Assembly (NCBI RefSeq): GCF_001953975.1
Contig: NZ_MBEJ01000055.1
Location: 19,034 to 83,033, forward strand
DNA: 64,000 bases
Source of the DNA: Mycobacterium sp. NS-7484
GTDB lineage: Bacteria > Actinomycetota > Actinomycetes > Mycobacteriales > Mycobacteriaceae
Reading direction: 5' to 3'
Of the stretch, positions 28,383 to 39,300 are shown one piece after another (within the stretch, counting starts at the first letter, position 1; the number at the start of each line of letters is the position of its first letter). Below the pieces are notes generated by a model. The model worked only from the letters and a program-made list of their open reading frames with translations, was not told the DNA's origin and did no database searches. The position numbers and the translations under genes are program-made.

Positions 28383-30887
28383 GTGGGGGGTTATGAGGTC
28401 GACCCGGAGCGCTTGGCTGCCTCCGGGAAAGAGGTTGGCGCGCAAGGGGACGTGCTGATCAATGCGCTGGATGCCCTGGATTCTGCCTTGGCTGGCTCGG
28501 GCATGATGTGCGGCACCGACGCCATGGGAATGGCGTTTTTCATGGACTACCGCAAGGGTGGGCAGGGCGTGATTTCGGCCGTCGAATCGGCGGTAAACGC
28601 CTTTCGCAATGTCGGCTACGGCGTGGAGGTGTCCGCGCACAACTACGCGGTCAGCGATGCGGTCTCGACCGTCGGGGGTAGTCGCGAATCGGTTCCCGTC
28701 CCGGCCGAACCGACCAAGTACTCGGCGTCTGGCGTAGCAGGGCAGTCAGGCGCGGAGATCCCGGAGCCCAGTTTGTGGGCGGTGGTCGAACCATTCATCA
28801 GTAGAGCGTGGCCGAACGGCAATCCGGACACCATGCACACCGCTGCCGGTGCGTGGCGGGCGCTCGGCACGGCGATATCGGGTGCGGCGGACGATGCCGG
28901 CGGCTGTCTGTCGAGCGTCTCTGGTCACGACATTCCTGAGTTGATGCACATCACCGATGCCTTGAACACGTTGACGACCGGCACCAGTGGCCTGGCTGGG
29001 AAGTGCACTTCGATTGCTGAAATGTTGGAATCGTTTGCTGGCGAGGTACAGAGCTCGCAGGACGCGATCCGCGATCTATTGCACCGGCTGAGTGTCTCCG
29101 GGATCGTCAGCCAGATCGGAAGACTTTTCACCGGCCATAACCCGATCGATGACCTCAAACAGATCGGCCACGACATCTCAGAGATCTTGCACACCCTGAG
29201 TGGAGAATTGGACGCCACGGCTTCTGGCTTCCAGGTCGTGATCGATGGGATGGACGGCCTGGTCCGCAAGTTCGAGGAATGGGACCGAAAAGAGTTCACT
29301 CGCTTCTTCGGTGATCAAGTAGGCAACAAGCTGGCCGACGGCGTCAACGCGTACGCGGATATCGAAGAGGGCGTGGCGAAGTCGGTCCTCGAAGTCGGGG
29401 AATCGGTGCCGGCTATGCTGGCGCACCCAGTAGACACCGTCAAAGGTGTCTGGGAAATAGACAAGAACTTGGCCGAGTTTTTCAATCCGCTGGGGCCGAT
29501 GTTCGACGCGCAAGGGCAGAAGGAAGCAGGCGACCATCTCCTCGATGTCGTCAAAGGTGTTGTTGATACCAAGGATTGGTCAAGCGACCGCCCTTTGGTC
29601 GGGTTGGGTGACAACCTCGGCAACATCGCCCAGGTATTGATCCCCGGTGTCGGGGAGGCCAAGGCCGGCGTGACGGCCGGAAAGTTGGGCGAGGAGGGCG
29701 CTCAGGTGGCCCGGGCCGAAGGCAAAGTCGCGCGGAGTGGGCTGGAGGCGCTCGGCAAAACCAGTGGAGAAGAGATTGGCGGCCAGGCCGCGAAGATCGG
29801 CAAGGATCTCGATGGGCTGGGCGCTCATCCGTTGGAGACTCCCAAGGCTCCCGAACCCATCACACGGCCGGCAGAAGCTGGACCTGCGCCATCGACGCAC
29901 CCCGGTGATGGCGCCGCGGCGGCGAACAACGGCGCCGGAAAGGCCCCCGTCGACGCGGGTGCGCGGCCCGGCGGGGAGCCAGCTCCCGGTTCGCATGGGC
30001 CCGGTCTGGCACCGCATCCCGGTGAGCCGCAAGCGGGCCCGTCCCACAGCGCAGAACCCGCGCCGCATAACGGACGTGCGGAACCCTCGACGGGCGGTCA
30101 CGAGCCTGGAGAATTACAGGCCGGCACGTCCCAGGGTGACGGGCCGCGTACACCGGTACCGGCACATGCCTCAACCGGCGAAGCCGCGCCCGGCAGCTCG
30201 GCCCCGCACGATGTGCCCGCTCCTCGGGAGTTGGCTGAAGCGCATAGCGGTGGTTCGCACAGTGGTGGTCACGGAGGGGCTTCGCCTAGTGGTGGTGACC
30301 ATCAGCTCACCCATGATCCGGGCGACCACTCGTCTCCGGGAGATTCGGTGCCGACCACTGATGTTGGACACCAATCTGCCGCGCTAGGTTCACCTACTAC
30401 GTATGCGCCAGAAGCGCCTGCAGTGGCGGCGGAGCTAAACAGCGCGTTTACGAGCGGACACTCGACGGCTGACCTCTCCCGTCAAGTAGCAGACTTGTCG
30501 ACACACCATTTCGGTGACGCTGACCGAGTTGTTCTGGGCAAGTGGGATGGTCAAGACGGCGGTTACATAGGCGAGGCCAGGCACCACGGTGGAATTTTTT
30601 TCGATACGGGAGGCGATGCGTGGAACGCGATGGAGCAAGGGCTCAGCGACGCGCAGTCAAAGGTCTTGGGGTGGCAGGTCAACGAGCAGTTCCTCCGCAC
30701 CCAGATGGAGAATCACGTGGCGCGGATTGAATACGTGTTACCAGAGGGATTCAGCAGCGTCGACGAAGTTGCTCGGGTACGGCGGGAAACTTTTTCAGCG
30801 ATGGAGATCAATTTTTTGAATGACAATGCCGCAAAGTTTGGGTACCAACGGGTGGGCAATTCGTGGGTCTATCAGGGAGGGAAGTGA
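28383..30887 (+). CDS. Type VII secretion polymorphic toxin, WXG-like N-terminus
   Basis: 834 residues from the GTG at 28383, three bases after the second WXG100 gene. The N-terminal ~110 residues (GYEVDPERLAASGKEVGAQG...) are an Esx/WXG-like helical region. The next ~350 residues hold further helices of the effector body. Residues ~480-690 are Pro/Gly/His-rich and disordered. The last ~140 residues form a compact domain with motifs RVVLGKW, YIGEAR, W-x-x-N-E-Q-F-L and Y-V-L-P, which resembles C-terminal toxin domains of contact-dependent and T7SS polymorphic toxins. I cannot name its activity. The downstream gene overlaps closely, as expected for immunity. The C-terminal codons are less GC-rich than the body, a sign of cassette exchange. 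Confidence 0.8.
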   Translation: MGGYEVDPERLAASGKEVGAQGDVLINALDALDSALAGSGMMCGTDAMGMAFFMDYRKGGQGVISAVESAVNAFRNVGYGVEVSAHNYAVSDAVSTVGGSRESVPVPAEPTKYSASGVAGQSGAEIPEPSLWAVVEPFISRAWPNGNPDTMHTAAGAWRALGTAISGAADDAGGCLSSVSGHDIPELMHITDALNTLTTGTSGLAGKCTSIAEMLESFAGEVQSSQDAIRDLLHRLSVSGIVSQIGRLFTGHNPIDDLKQIGHDISEILHTLSGELDATASGFQVVIDGMDGLVRKFEEWDRKEFTRFFGDQVGNKLADGVNAYADIEEGVAKSVLEVGESVPAMLAHPVDTVKGVWEIDKNLAEFFNPLGPMFDAQGQKEAGDHLLDVVKGVVDTKDWSSDRPLVGLGDNLGNIAQVLIPGVGEAKAGVTAGKLGEEGAQVARAEGKVARSGLEALGKTSGEEIGGQAAKIGKDLDGLGAHPLETPKAPEPITRPAEAGPAPSTHPGDGAAAANNGAGKAPVDAGARPGGEPAPGSHGPGLAPHPGEPQAGPSHSAEPAPHNGRAEPSTGGHEPGELQAGTSQGDGPRTPVPAHASTGEAAPGSSAPHDVPAPRELAEAHSGGSHSGGHGGASPSGGDHQLTHDPGDHSSPGDSVPTTDVGHQSAALGSPTTYAPEAPAVAAELNSAFTSGHSTADLSRQVADLSTHHFGDADRVVLGKWDGQDGGYIGEARHHGGIFFDTGGDAWNAMEQGLSDAQSKVLGWQVNEQFLRTQMENHVARIEYVLPEGFSSVDEVARVRRETFSAMEINFLNDNAAKFGYQRVGNSWVYQGGK

Positions 30888-30889
30888 TC

Positions 30890-31276
30890 GTGAGCGTTGG
30901 TGACGTTGAAAAATATCTGGGATCCACAATTGCAAATCTAGGTTTTACCCTGGATAGGGTCGACGACTCCATAACATATGGTGAAAGGCCAGCTTGGGCG
31001 GTTTACTACCGAGCTCCCGATTGCAAATTGCAGGTTTGTTGGTCAGCGCGTGAAGGTGGTGTTGACTTCATGCTGGCTTCGATCGAGGCAGCCGATGAGT
31101 TTGGATTGGCGAGCAGATCAAAGGGCTGGGAGTACATGTTGATGTTGAGTAGCTCGGACGACGGACTGCAGACTCCTTCTCTCGAAGCGAGCGAGGAGGT
31201 GTGGTGGGGATGGCGGAAAGCTCTCCTACTCGCCCACATCGATGAAGCTCGTACTGTGCTCTCGCTTGGTCGCTGA
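30890..31276 (+). CDS. Candidate immunity protein for the T7SS toxin
   Basis: 128 residues from the GTG at 30890, with GGGAGGGA about 7 bases upstream; a GTG at 30884 overlapping the toxin stop is possible but too close to that sequence. It is a small acidic soluble protein (start VSVGDVEKYLGSTIANLG, later SKGWEYMLMLSS and WWGWRK), with no family I recognise. The position directly after the toxin C-terminus, and a similar AT-richer composition, suggest an immunity role. Confidence 0.65.
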   Translation: MSVGDVEKYLGSTIANLGFTLDRVDDSITYGERPAWAVYYRAPDCKLQVCWSAREGGVDFMLASIEAADEFGLASRSKGWEYMLMLSSSDDGLQTPSLEASEEVWWGWRKALLLAHIDEARTVLSLGR

Positions 31277-31301
31277 ATCAAATTGACGCCACGCGCACTC
31301 G

Positions 31302-31409
31302 ATGAGCCTCAACGAAGTTGGCGATTACGTTGAATTCGTGATGCGTGATCGCCACCCGGAAGTTACGGTGAAATCTCTTGAGTGTATCAGCAATTATTTT
31401 ACCTATTGA
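31302..31409 (+). pseudogene. Possible immunity-gene remnant (35-residue frame)
   Basis: An ATG at 31302 opens a frame beginning MSLNEVGDYVEFVMRDRHPE and ending with TGA at 31407-31409. The beginning, S-x-x-x-V-x-x-Y-V, resembles the start of the preceding immunity protein (S-V-G-D-V-E-K-Y-L). It may be the truncated start of a second, displaced immunity gene, as is common behind polymorphic toxins. The similarity is short and could be chance. Confidence 0.3.
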
Positions 31410-31799
31410 CGCGGTAAATGGACCGCCGGTCATTTAAGGCGGGAGAGCTGGATGTGGATCCGGATAAAACGAATACGCTTTCAAATTTCCCTTCAACTCG
31501 GAATCAGGTGCCGCGGTAAGTCGGGCGAGTCGGCCTTCACGCTGCCAGCAGTCCTACCGATATCGGTGTCCGCGTGGTACCGAGAATTTCACGGCCAAAC
31601 GGGGGCGGCGGTGTCGTAGTACTTCGTAGTACTCGGTGAAGCCAGCGAAGAGTCAGGCGCGGCGCCCGGGCGCCGACATCTTTGTCGGAGTTGAAGAGAA
31701 TCCCGGAGAGGGGAAGCGAAGCCCTTAGGTGCGAACCGGTGATCGTCTATTCCGCCTGGGCGGTTCACCCCACATGCGTCATGAAGCTAGGGTCGTGCC
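31410..31799. other. Non-coding stretch between toxin cassette and defence island
   Basis: About 390 bases with no gene I can support. It is relatively AT-rich at the left and contains an exact tandem duplication of ten bases (listed separately). It may be the joint between two horizontally acquired blocks. Confidence 0.4.
31614..31633. repeat. Tandem ten-base duplication with embedded AGTACT palindrome
   Basis: TCGTAGTACT occurs twice head-to-tail; each copy contains the self-complementary AGTACT. Two copies only, so it may be a slippage product or a paired protein-binding site. Confidence 0.6.
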
Positions 31800-32216
31800 G
31801 TGACCGATGACGAAGCATTGGACTCGTTACTTGGTGCGTTGTCGAAGACGCGCGTTCCGGTGGAAAATCACGGATTCATCCGACAGTTCACTACTGCCAT
31901 CGGCATTGTCGAGTACCGCGCTGTCGAGCGGTCGGACAAGCCGTACGTCATCGCGACGCGGAGCGACGGCCGGCCCGACCTCCACATCCATTACGGGTTC
32001 ACGAATGGTTTCATTTCTGAAGAGGAGATTGTCCGCGTCGCAGGCAGCGGGGTTGGCCGTGCGCCGAGTTCACGCAAGGGAACGTGGTACATCGAGCACC
32101 CAGTCACCCGCGTGCACCATGGGGCTGAGCGGCCGCGCGACGTCCGACGCACAGCGGGGTTCTGCCGTTGCGGGATGCAATTGTCCGTCACTGGTGTTTG
32201 CGGCAACTGCGATTAG
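31800..32216 (+). CDS. Hypothetical protein with C-terminal zinc-ribbon
   Basis: 138 residues from the GTG at 31800. Typical soluble alpha/beta sequence in the first ~115 residues (ending near WYIEHPVTRVHHG), then a four-Cys cluster CRCGMQLSVTGVCGNC that should bind zinc. I do not recognise a family. It lies alone on the left edge of the defence island. Confidence 0.65.
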   Translation: MTDDEALDSLLGALSKTRVPVENHGFIRQFTTAIGIVEYRAVERSDKPYVIATRSDGRPDLHIHYGFTNGFISEEEIVRVAGSGVGRAPSSRKGTWYIEHPVTRVHHGAERPRDVRRTAGFCRCGMQLSVTGVCGNCD

Positions 32217-32379
32217 TAGACCGAAAATCGGTCAATCCGGAGGGGCTTGCCGAGCGTGAAAGACGATGCCGATCGTGCAGCTCCTCGCTGGGCGATGCTC
32301 GAAGGCGCCAAACGTAGGGGATCTGCGCAGAGTTGTGCTTGCCCTCAAGCGCTGTGATGTTCCGGATAAGCTTCCCCGT

Positions 32380-32871
32380 ATGACGTCGGCATCGTGGAAT
32401 GTCCAGCCTGGCGAGACGCTGATCAGGGGCGATATTCATCGCATCTACGGCGGCAATCCGCAAGCGGGGATCAGTCGTTCGGGTGCTACGCCAAACGTGA
32501 TCGTGTACTCCGATCCGGCGAAGGCTGCCGACAACGGTTACGACTTCGACGGTTGGGATGCCAGCGACGGCGTCTTCTACTACACCGGTGAGGGCAAGAC
32601 CGGTGATCAGAAGATGGACCGCGGTAACCGCGCCATCGCCGACCACCGCGCAGACGGATATGCGCTGCGCCTCTTTCTCGCCATTGGAAATAAGCCCGGT
32701 TCGCAGACCCGCATCCAGCGCTACCTTGGGGAATTCGAGGTCGATCTGGAGCGGCCATACGAGATCCGGACAGCCCCCGGCACGGACGGAGCGCTCCGGA
32801 AGGTTTTCGTGTTTCGCTTGAGGCCTGTCGGCCGGGTTGTGACCGAGAAGGTGCATACGCGCGCACTCTGA
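32380..32871 (+). CDS. Stand-alone SRA-like domain protein (ScoMcrA-type)
   Basis: 163 residues from the ATG at 32380. The sequence follows the SRA-like module found in actinobacterial McrA/HNH restriction enzymes: YGGNPQAGISRSGATPNVIV, YDFDGWDASDGVFYYTGEGK, GDQKMDRGNRAIADH, and RLFLAIG, ending in YLGEFEVD and KVFVFRLRP. In ScoMcrA this kind of domain recognises modified bases beside a sulfur-binding domain and an HNH nuclease. Here no HNH or sulfur-binding part is present in frame, so the protein is either a reader that works with another nuclease or a fragment. It lies about 500 bases before the giant helicase-nuclease gene. Confidence 0.7.
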   Translation: MTSASWNVQPGETLIRGDIHRIYGGNPQAGISRSGATPNVIVYSDPAKAADNGYDFDGWDASDGVFYYTGEGKTGDQKMDRGNRAIADHRADGYALRLFLAIGNKPGSQTRIQRYLGEFEVDLERPYEIRTAPGTDGALRKVFVFRLRPVGRVVTEKVHTRAL

Positions 32872-33340
32872 GGCGACGGTCTCGGTAGCCGCTCGCTCAG
32901 GATGTCGCCCGCCGTGTCGGGGATGCGAGGCACGCTTACCGGCCACTTATCTGGTAGCTGAGATTCACATTTTCGTCCGAAAATGCCGGCGTCATGTTAT
33001 CTGGTGGCTGGCCGCTCGAGCCGGGCTCATTGACGGGAACTCTTGCGTACTGCAAGTGATCTTGATTTCCGTACCCTACTGAGATGCGGTGGCGCCCACC
33101 AGGCGTGCGGAGGAATGTGTCCGGTGCGGACGCCAGCCATCCAGTTCAGCCGGGTGTAAGCGGCGTAATACCGGCACGCGGAGGGGGCAGTCAGCACGCC
33201 TGAGATGGAAACGAGAATTGAAGCGGAGGGTGTGTGCTGAGTTGTCGGAGCCGGAGGTCATAATCATCGCTAATTGACACAAGTGACGGTCAGCACAAAT
33301 CACGTCCCTTGTGATCGGGTTTTAACACGAAGGGCGCGCG
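32872..33340. other. Non-coding stretch before the giant helicase-nuclease gene
   Basis: About 470 bases without a supported gene. It must carry the promoter of the 7.3-kb gene; a GAAGGG at about 33329 serves as its ribosome-binding site. Confidence 0.4.
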
Positions 33341-36300
33341 ATGGCTGCTGAGCAGGAAACCGAGAACGAGCGTTTGGTGAGCCGGGCGGTCAAACTCTTC
33401 ACCTTCCTCGGCCGCGCTCAGCAGCTGTTGGTCAAGCCAGTCCGCACGGTAGACAAGTTCGAGAACGCCATGTGGTTCGCCGACCTGCCTGACCATGACG
33501 CCATCCATTCGGCGCATCGCGTCGCCGAGCTCACACCCGATACGCCGATCCTCACCGTGGACCGGGTGGCCAAGCTCGATCCGCCGCCGCTGCCGCACGA
33601 GCTGATCGTCTGGGTCGATGGCGCGATCGATGACACGGAGAAGGAGCCGACACTTCGCGAGGCCATCTTCCGTGAGGAGCCCGTTCCTGCGGAGGAACGC
33701 CAGGACGGCGCGCCGAAGGTGGTGAACCGCCGCATCGATATTGCCGAGCATCCCGGGGTCAGCGAAGCCTTCGATGCCTGGCTGACCGATTGGCGGCTGT
33801 GGGCGGACCGGGAACGCCGCGACGCCGCGGTCCGCGAGGTCTACAAGGACCTGTTCGCGGTCCACTTGAAGGCCGCCGATCACAGCGAAGAGTTCGAGCT
33901 GGTCCTCGGCGTGGGTTGTCTGGCCTGGCGGCCCGACAACCATGATCAGGTGCAGCGTCACGTCGCCACCGCGCCGATCGCGATTAGCTTCGATGAGAAC
34001 TCCGGCCGCCTGACGGTGACGCAGGTCAGCGCACCCGATGCCGTGTCGATCGAGGTTGACATGTTGGACGCGGCACTGATTTCCAGTCCGGCCAAACTCG
34101 ACGAAATCAAGGTGCTGGCCGCCGAGTACGACGGGCATCTGCTCGACCAGCCAGCGATTGGCGAGATCTGCCGTCGCCTGATTCATCGTCTCGACGCTGA
34201 TGCGCAGTATGACGAAGACGCCGTACAGGCGCCGTCAGGCCCCAGCCCACGCGGAGCATTCGCGCCAGCAATTATCCTGCGGCGTCGCACCAACCGCGGC
34301 ATGGTGCAGATCTACGAGCAGATCGTTACGCAGATCCAGCAGGCCGGGGAGGTGCCGAAGGGCATCCTGCCGCTGGTTGACCCCAACCGCCAACCCGAGC
34401 CGGAACTGAGCACAGATGTGCAGGGTGCGGTGGTCACCGTCGATGACGAAGACTTCCTGCCGCTACCGGTGAACGACAAGCAGCGCCAGATTATCGAGCG
34501 GGTCGACAGCCGTGCCCAGACCGTCGTCCAGGGTCCACCTGGAACCGGGAAGACCCACACCGCAGCGGCTTTGGTGTCCCATTTGCTCGCCCAGGGCAAA
34601 CGCGTGCTGATCACTGCGCACACCGACCGGGCACTGAAGGAGGTCCGCGGCAAGCTGCCGCGCGAGATTCAATCGCTGGCGGTCGCAGTCATCGGCCAAT
34701 CGCGGTCTGACATGGCCGACCTGCGCACCGCGGTCGACAACATCTCGCGGCGGGCAGACGATTTCGACCCCGCCGATTCCCAGCGTTCGATCGCCCGGCA
34801 CCTCAGCAGGATCGATGACCTGCGCCGTCAGCGGGCCGCGCTGCGCGACCGTCTGCTCAAGGTTCGCCGGCAGGAGGTGGAACCGCGCACCGACGGACCT
34901 GCCCAGGGCACGCTGGCGGCTATCGCCTACGGCCATTTGCAGCACGAGGCCGACTACGAGTGGATCCGCGCTTTTGAGGTCGACCCGGCCGGCGCCGGGA
35001 CGACGGTGTCGACCGAGGAGATTCAGCGGTGGCGCGCCGTGCTACGCGACCAGGACGTGACTGCGAACGAACCGGAAGCGACCTCGACGCTGCCCGACGC
35101 GGCATCGCTGACGACGCCGGAAGACTTCGCCAACCTCGTTGCCGCCGAACAGCAGGCCGCAGTCCGCAAGGACCAGTTCGGCGAACTTCTCAGCCACGAG
35201 TCGTTTGGTTTTGTCCGGTCTCTGACCACAGCGCTGCGAGATGAGTTGCGCGCCAGAGTGTCCAATCTGGCGGAGCAGGCCGGCAATCTCGAGCGTCGGC
35301 AGGAAGCGTGGATGAATGACGCTCTGCACGACGTGCGCAGCGGTCGCCACCAGACCTGGGTGGCACGGTCGACGCAGGTCAAGTCATTGGCCGAAACGGC
35401 CGCAGCCCTCACTCGCCGAATCGGCCCCACCACCTCAGTGGTCGTTGCCGACGGCGACTTCGGCGTGCATCAGCAGGTCGCGAAATCCCTGCTCGCCCAT
35501 GTTGAGTCGGGCAGCGGCATCAAGACCCGCCCGGACGGATCGCCGAAGATCGGTGCCTTCACGTCCAAGACAGTGAAGCTTGCCGAACCGTTTTTCGCGG
35601 CGGTCAAGATCAACGACCTGCCCGCGACCACCAAGGAACAGCTGGCCACCTTTATTGATTGGGTTGACGCCAGCCGCACCGTGGCCGCGTTGGATCAGGC
35701 CTGGCCGGTCAATGTTCTGATTCCCCAGGAGGACACCCTCGACGAAAAGATCCAGTGGCATGTCACGGAGGTGGCCCAGTTGGACAAGGTTCTGGCGTTG
35801 GGCGACCAGCTTGAGGTCGAGCGGCAATGGTTCCAAGCCAACAACCTGCCGGTACCGGACTGGAACAAGCTCGAAGACATTCGCCGCTACGCCGACCTGG
35901 TGGAGGCCGCCACGGCGGCCGACGACGCGGGGGTCGCGGCCACGCCGGTGGAACGGCTGTACCAGTATCTGCGTAGTCAGGCGCAACTTCCCACGCCGCC
36001 GCCGATCACGATGGAGTTGGTGGCCGCAGTCCGCGACCGGGACGTCGATGGCTACGCGGCCGCGCACGCGCGTCTGCATCATCTCTACGACGTGGCCCGG
36101 GCGGTCGCTGACCGCGACCGGATCCGACACGAGCTGGACCGCTCTGCATCGATGTTGGCGAGTGCGATCGCCGCCGATCCGGCGGCAGCGGAATGGGATT
36201 CCCGGTTGGGTGCCTACGAGCAGGCCTGGCAGTGGGAAATGACTGGACGTTGGATCCTCGCCCAGGACAGCGAGGACGCTAACGCGTTGAAGGTCAGCCT

Positions 36301-39300
36301 GAATGCGATCGAGGACCAGATCCGCAGTGAGGTCGAGCACCTTGCCGCTGAGCGAGCTTGGGGCCATGCCGTCGCCCCCGACCGGCTGACCGGGGCGGCC
36401 CGGGCGAACCTCACCCAATACGCCCAGTTGGTATCCCGCCTGGGCAAGGGCACCGGCAAGTACGCCGCCAAGCAACGGGTGGCGATTGCCGAAGCGATGG
36501 ATCGGTGCCGGCCATCCGTACCCGTGTGGATCATGCCGCTGTACCGCATCGCCGAGCAGGTACACGTCGAGCCCAACCTTTACGACGTGGTGATCGTCGA
36601 TGAGGCATCGCAGGCCGGGCTGGAGGCGTCGTTCCTGCAGTACCTGGCTCCCAAGATGGTGGTGATCGGTGACGACAAGCAGGTGTCGCCGTCAGCGGTG
36701 GGTGTGGATCAACAGCAACTGCGCGACCTGGCCAACATGTACCTCAGCGATGACCCGTACCGAGAGTCCTGGCTAGACCCCAAGCGCAGCTACTTCGACG
36801 AGGCCAATATGCGCTTCGGTGGCCGGATCACGCTGACTGAGCACCGTCGGTGTGTGCCCGAGATCATCGGCTTCTCTAACCACATTGCGTATGAGCCGGA
36901 AGGCATTCGGTTGGTTCCGGTGCGCCAGTTCGGTGCCGAGCGGCTCGAACCCATCAAGGTGGTGTACCTGCCCGACGGGTACGAGGCGCCCAACAAGACG
37001 AACCTGGTTGAGGCCGAGGCGATCGTGGATCAGATCCGAAAGTGCTTGGTGGAACCGGAGTACGACGGAGCCACCTTCGGCGTGATCTCGCTGCTGGGCA
37101 AGGAACAGGCCAAGCTCATCGAGGGCAAGCTAATGGATGCGGTGCCGCCGGAAGAGTGGGCCGCTCGCGAGCTGCGCTGCGGAGACGCGTCGGACTTCCA
37201 AGGCTCCGAGCGGGACGTGATGTTCCTGTCCATGGTCAAGGCGCCTGAGGAAGGCAAGCGGATGGGCGTGCTGACCCAACAGCAGTACGTCCAGCGGTTC
37301 AACGTCGCGGCCTCACGGGCCAAAGATCAGATGTGGGTTTATCATTCGATGCCGCGCGAAGCGCTGACCAACTCCGAGTGCATGCGCTTTCAACTGCTCG
37401 ACTACTGCTATGGCACCGCCGCCCGGTTGCGCAACGACGATGACAACGTGCTGAGCACGGCGGTGCCCGAGGATATTCGGGTTCCACCGTTCGACTCGCT
37501 GTTTGAGCAGCGGATCTTCAACCGACTCATCGACCGGGGATACACCGTCATGCCGCAGGTCGAGGCGATGGGCTACCGCATCGACATGGTGGTTACCGGC
37601 GCCAAAGGTCGGCTGGCGATCGAATGCGACGGCGACTTCTGGCATGGCCCAGAACAATACGAAGTCGATCTCGCACGGCAACGTGAACTCGAGCGGTGCG
37701 GTTGGGAGTTCCATCGCATCCGCGAGTCGGTGTTCTACGCGGATATGCCGGGAACTCTTCGGAGGCTGTGGGACACGCTGGACGAACTCGATATCCGGAC
37801 TGCCGATTGGGTTGATCCTGACTTCGACGATGACGACGTAGATGACTCCGACGACGTAGTCGAGGTCCTTGAGGAGTACAGGGATATCAAATGGGACATG
37901 TCCACACGCGTTGATGACGAAAAAGTCGCGCCCTATGTCGTCCGCGGACTGTGGGTTCGGGAGGTGAGTGACGATCTGGACGAAATCGAAAAAATATGCA
38001 AACGAACTGAAGCCGACTGTTGGCTAGCGCCATCAGCAACAGCTGTTCGATGTCGAGCAAAAGGCGATGTCAGGAAACCACTCGACTTGCCGAAAATTGG
38101 ACTTCACCGATGGGCGTGGTGCGTCGCAAACGGCTTTTCTCGACACCCTGTGCCTACGCATCTGATCCAAGTCCGTCGCCGCTGTGACAGCAAGAAGTGC
38201 TGCAATCCAGCACACCTCTATGCCAGTTCGCCAGGAAAGCAAGAACTCTCGCCAAGCGAGGCGGCGGCGGTTGTCAGGTCATGGATTTCGACATCTGCCA
38301 CAACGGCAGAAGCGCATTCGCGGCCAGCGTCCCGATTGGTACTTGAAGACGACATCGAGTTTATTTCCACGCTGTGCCAGCGCGACAGTGACGGGTGTTG
38401 GATCGCACCGACCTCTGCAGCTGTCGCCTGCAGGCCGCAATCCGACGAGGGCGCCCAACGGCTGTTACCAGCGATGGCACCGCATCGCTGGACGTTCATG
38501 GTGGACCATGGATACTCACAGAAGCCCTTGCCGGGAAGGCTCTTTCAAGTGCGACGGCGATGCGGCAAGTCCGCATGTTGTAGACCTGACCACTTGTACT
38601 TGACAGCGCCTGACGGTCGTGAGATTGCGCCGAGTGAAGTGCAAGCGTGGCTGCAAGCCGGCGAGAAATCACAACGTGCAGCTGAAGAGCGCGCGAGCAA
38701 ACCGTCGAATCACAACGGATCGACGCATGCAGCCGGGGACCATCCACGTGAAGTGGACATTAGTTCGAATCGCCAGAACCCAGATGTTTTCGATGCAGAG
38801 CAAGGTTCGATTGAGGCATACTGCAAACCTGATCACGCAGGTTGCTGGATCGCGCCAGCCGGGCACCGTCTGGTTGCGTGCAGGCCGAAGGGCGACTATC
38901 GAACCGAACGCTACTTGCCGCGGATGCCGCTCAATCACTGGGCGTGGCTGGTGGCTAACGGCAGGAGCGGTGGTCGGATTCCGGTGGAATTATTTGAGGT
39001 GAGGCAGCGGTGCTGGAAAACGCGGTGCTGTAAACCATCCCACCAATATCTGACAACCATCGATGGTGTTGAACTCACACCTGAAGAATTCGACAAGCTC
39101 GTGACCGCCACCGACGACAATGCGCGCGAAGAGGCAGTCGCAGATTGGGATGTAGCTGACGCGATAGGTGAAGCGCTCGCTCAGCTCGACCCGCGTGCGG
39201 TGGAGATCCTGCGCGAGCGATTCTTCGCCGATGATCGAGTGACTCTGGAGAAGCTCGGCGAACGGTACAACCTCACCCGCGAGCGGGTTCGTCAGGTTGA

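Noticed and set aside
33089..33277. Plus-strand 62-residue frame with CVRCGRQ
   Set aside because: One CxxC pair only, very Arg-rich, no ribosome-binding site; typical of a random open frame.
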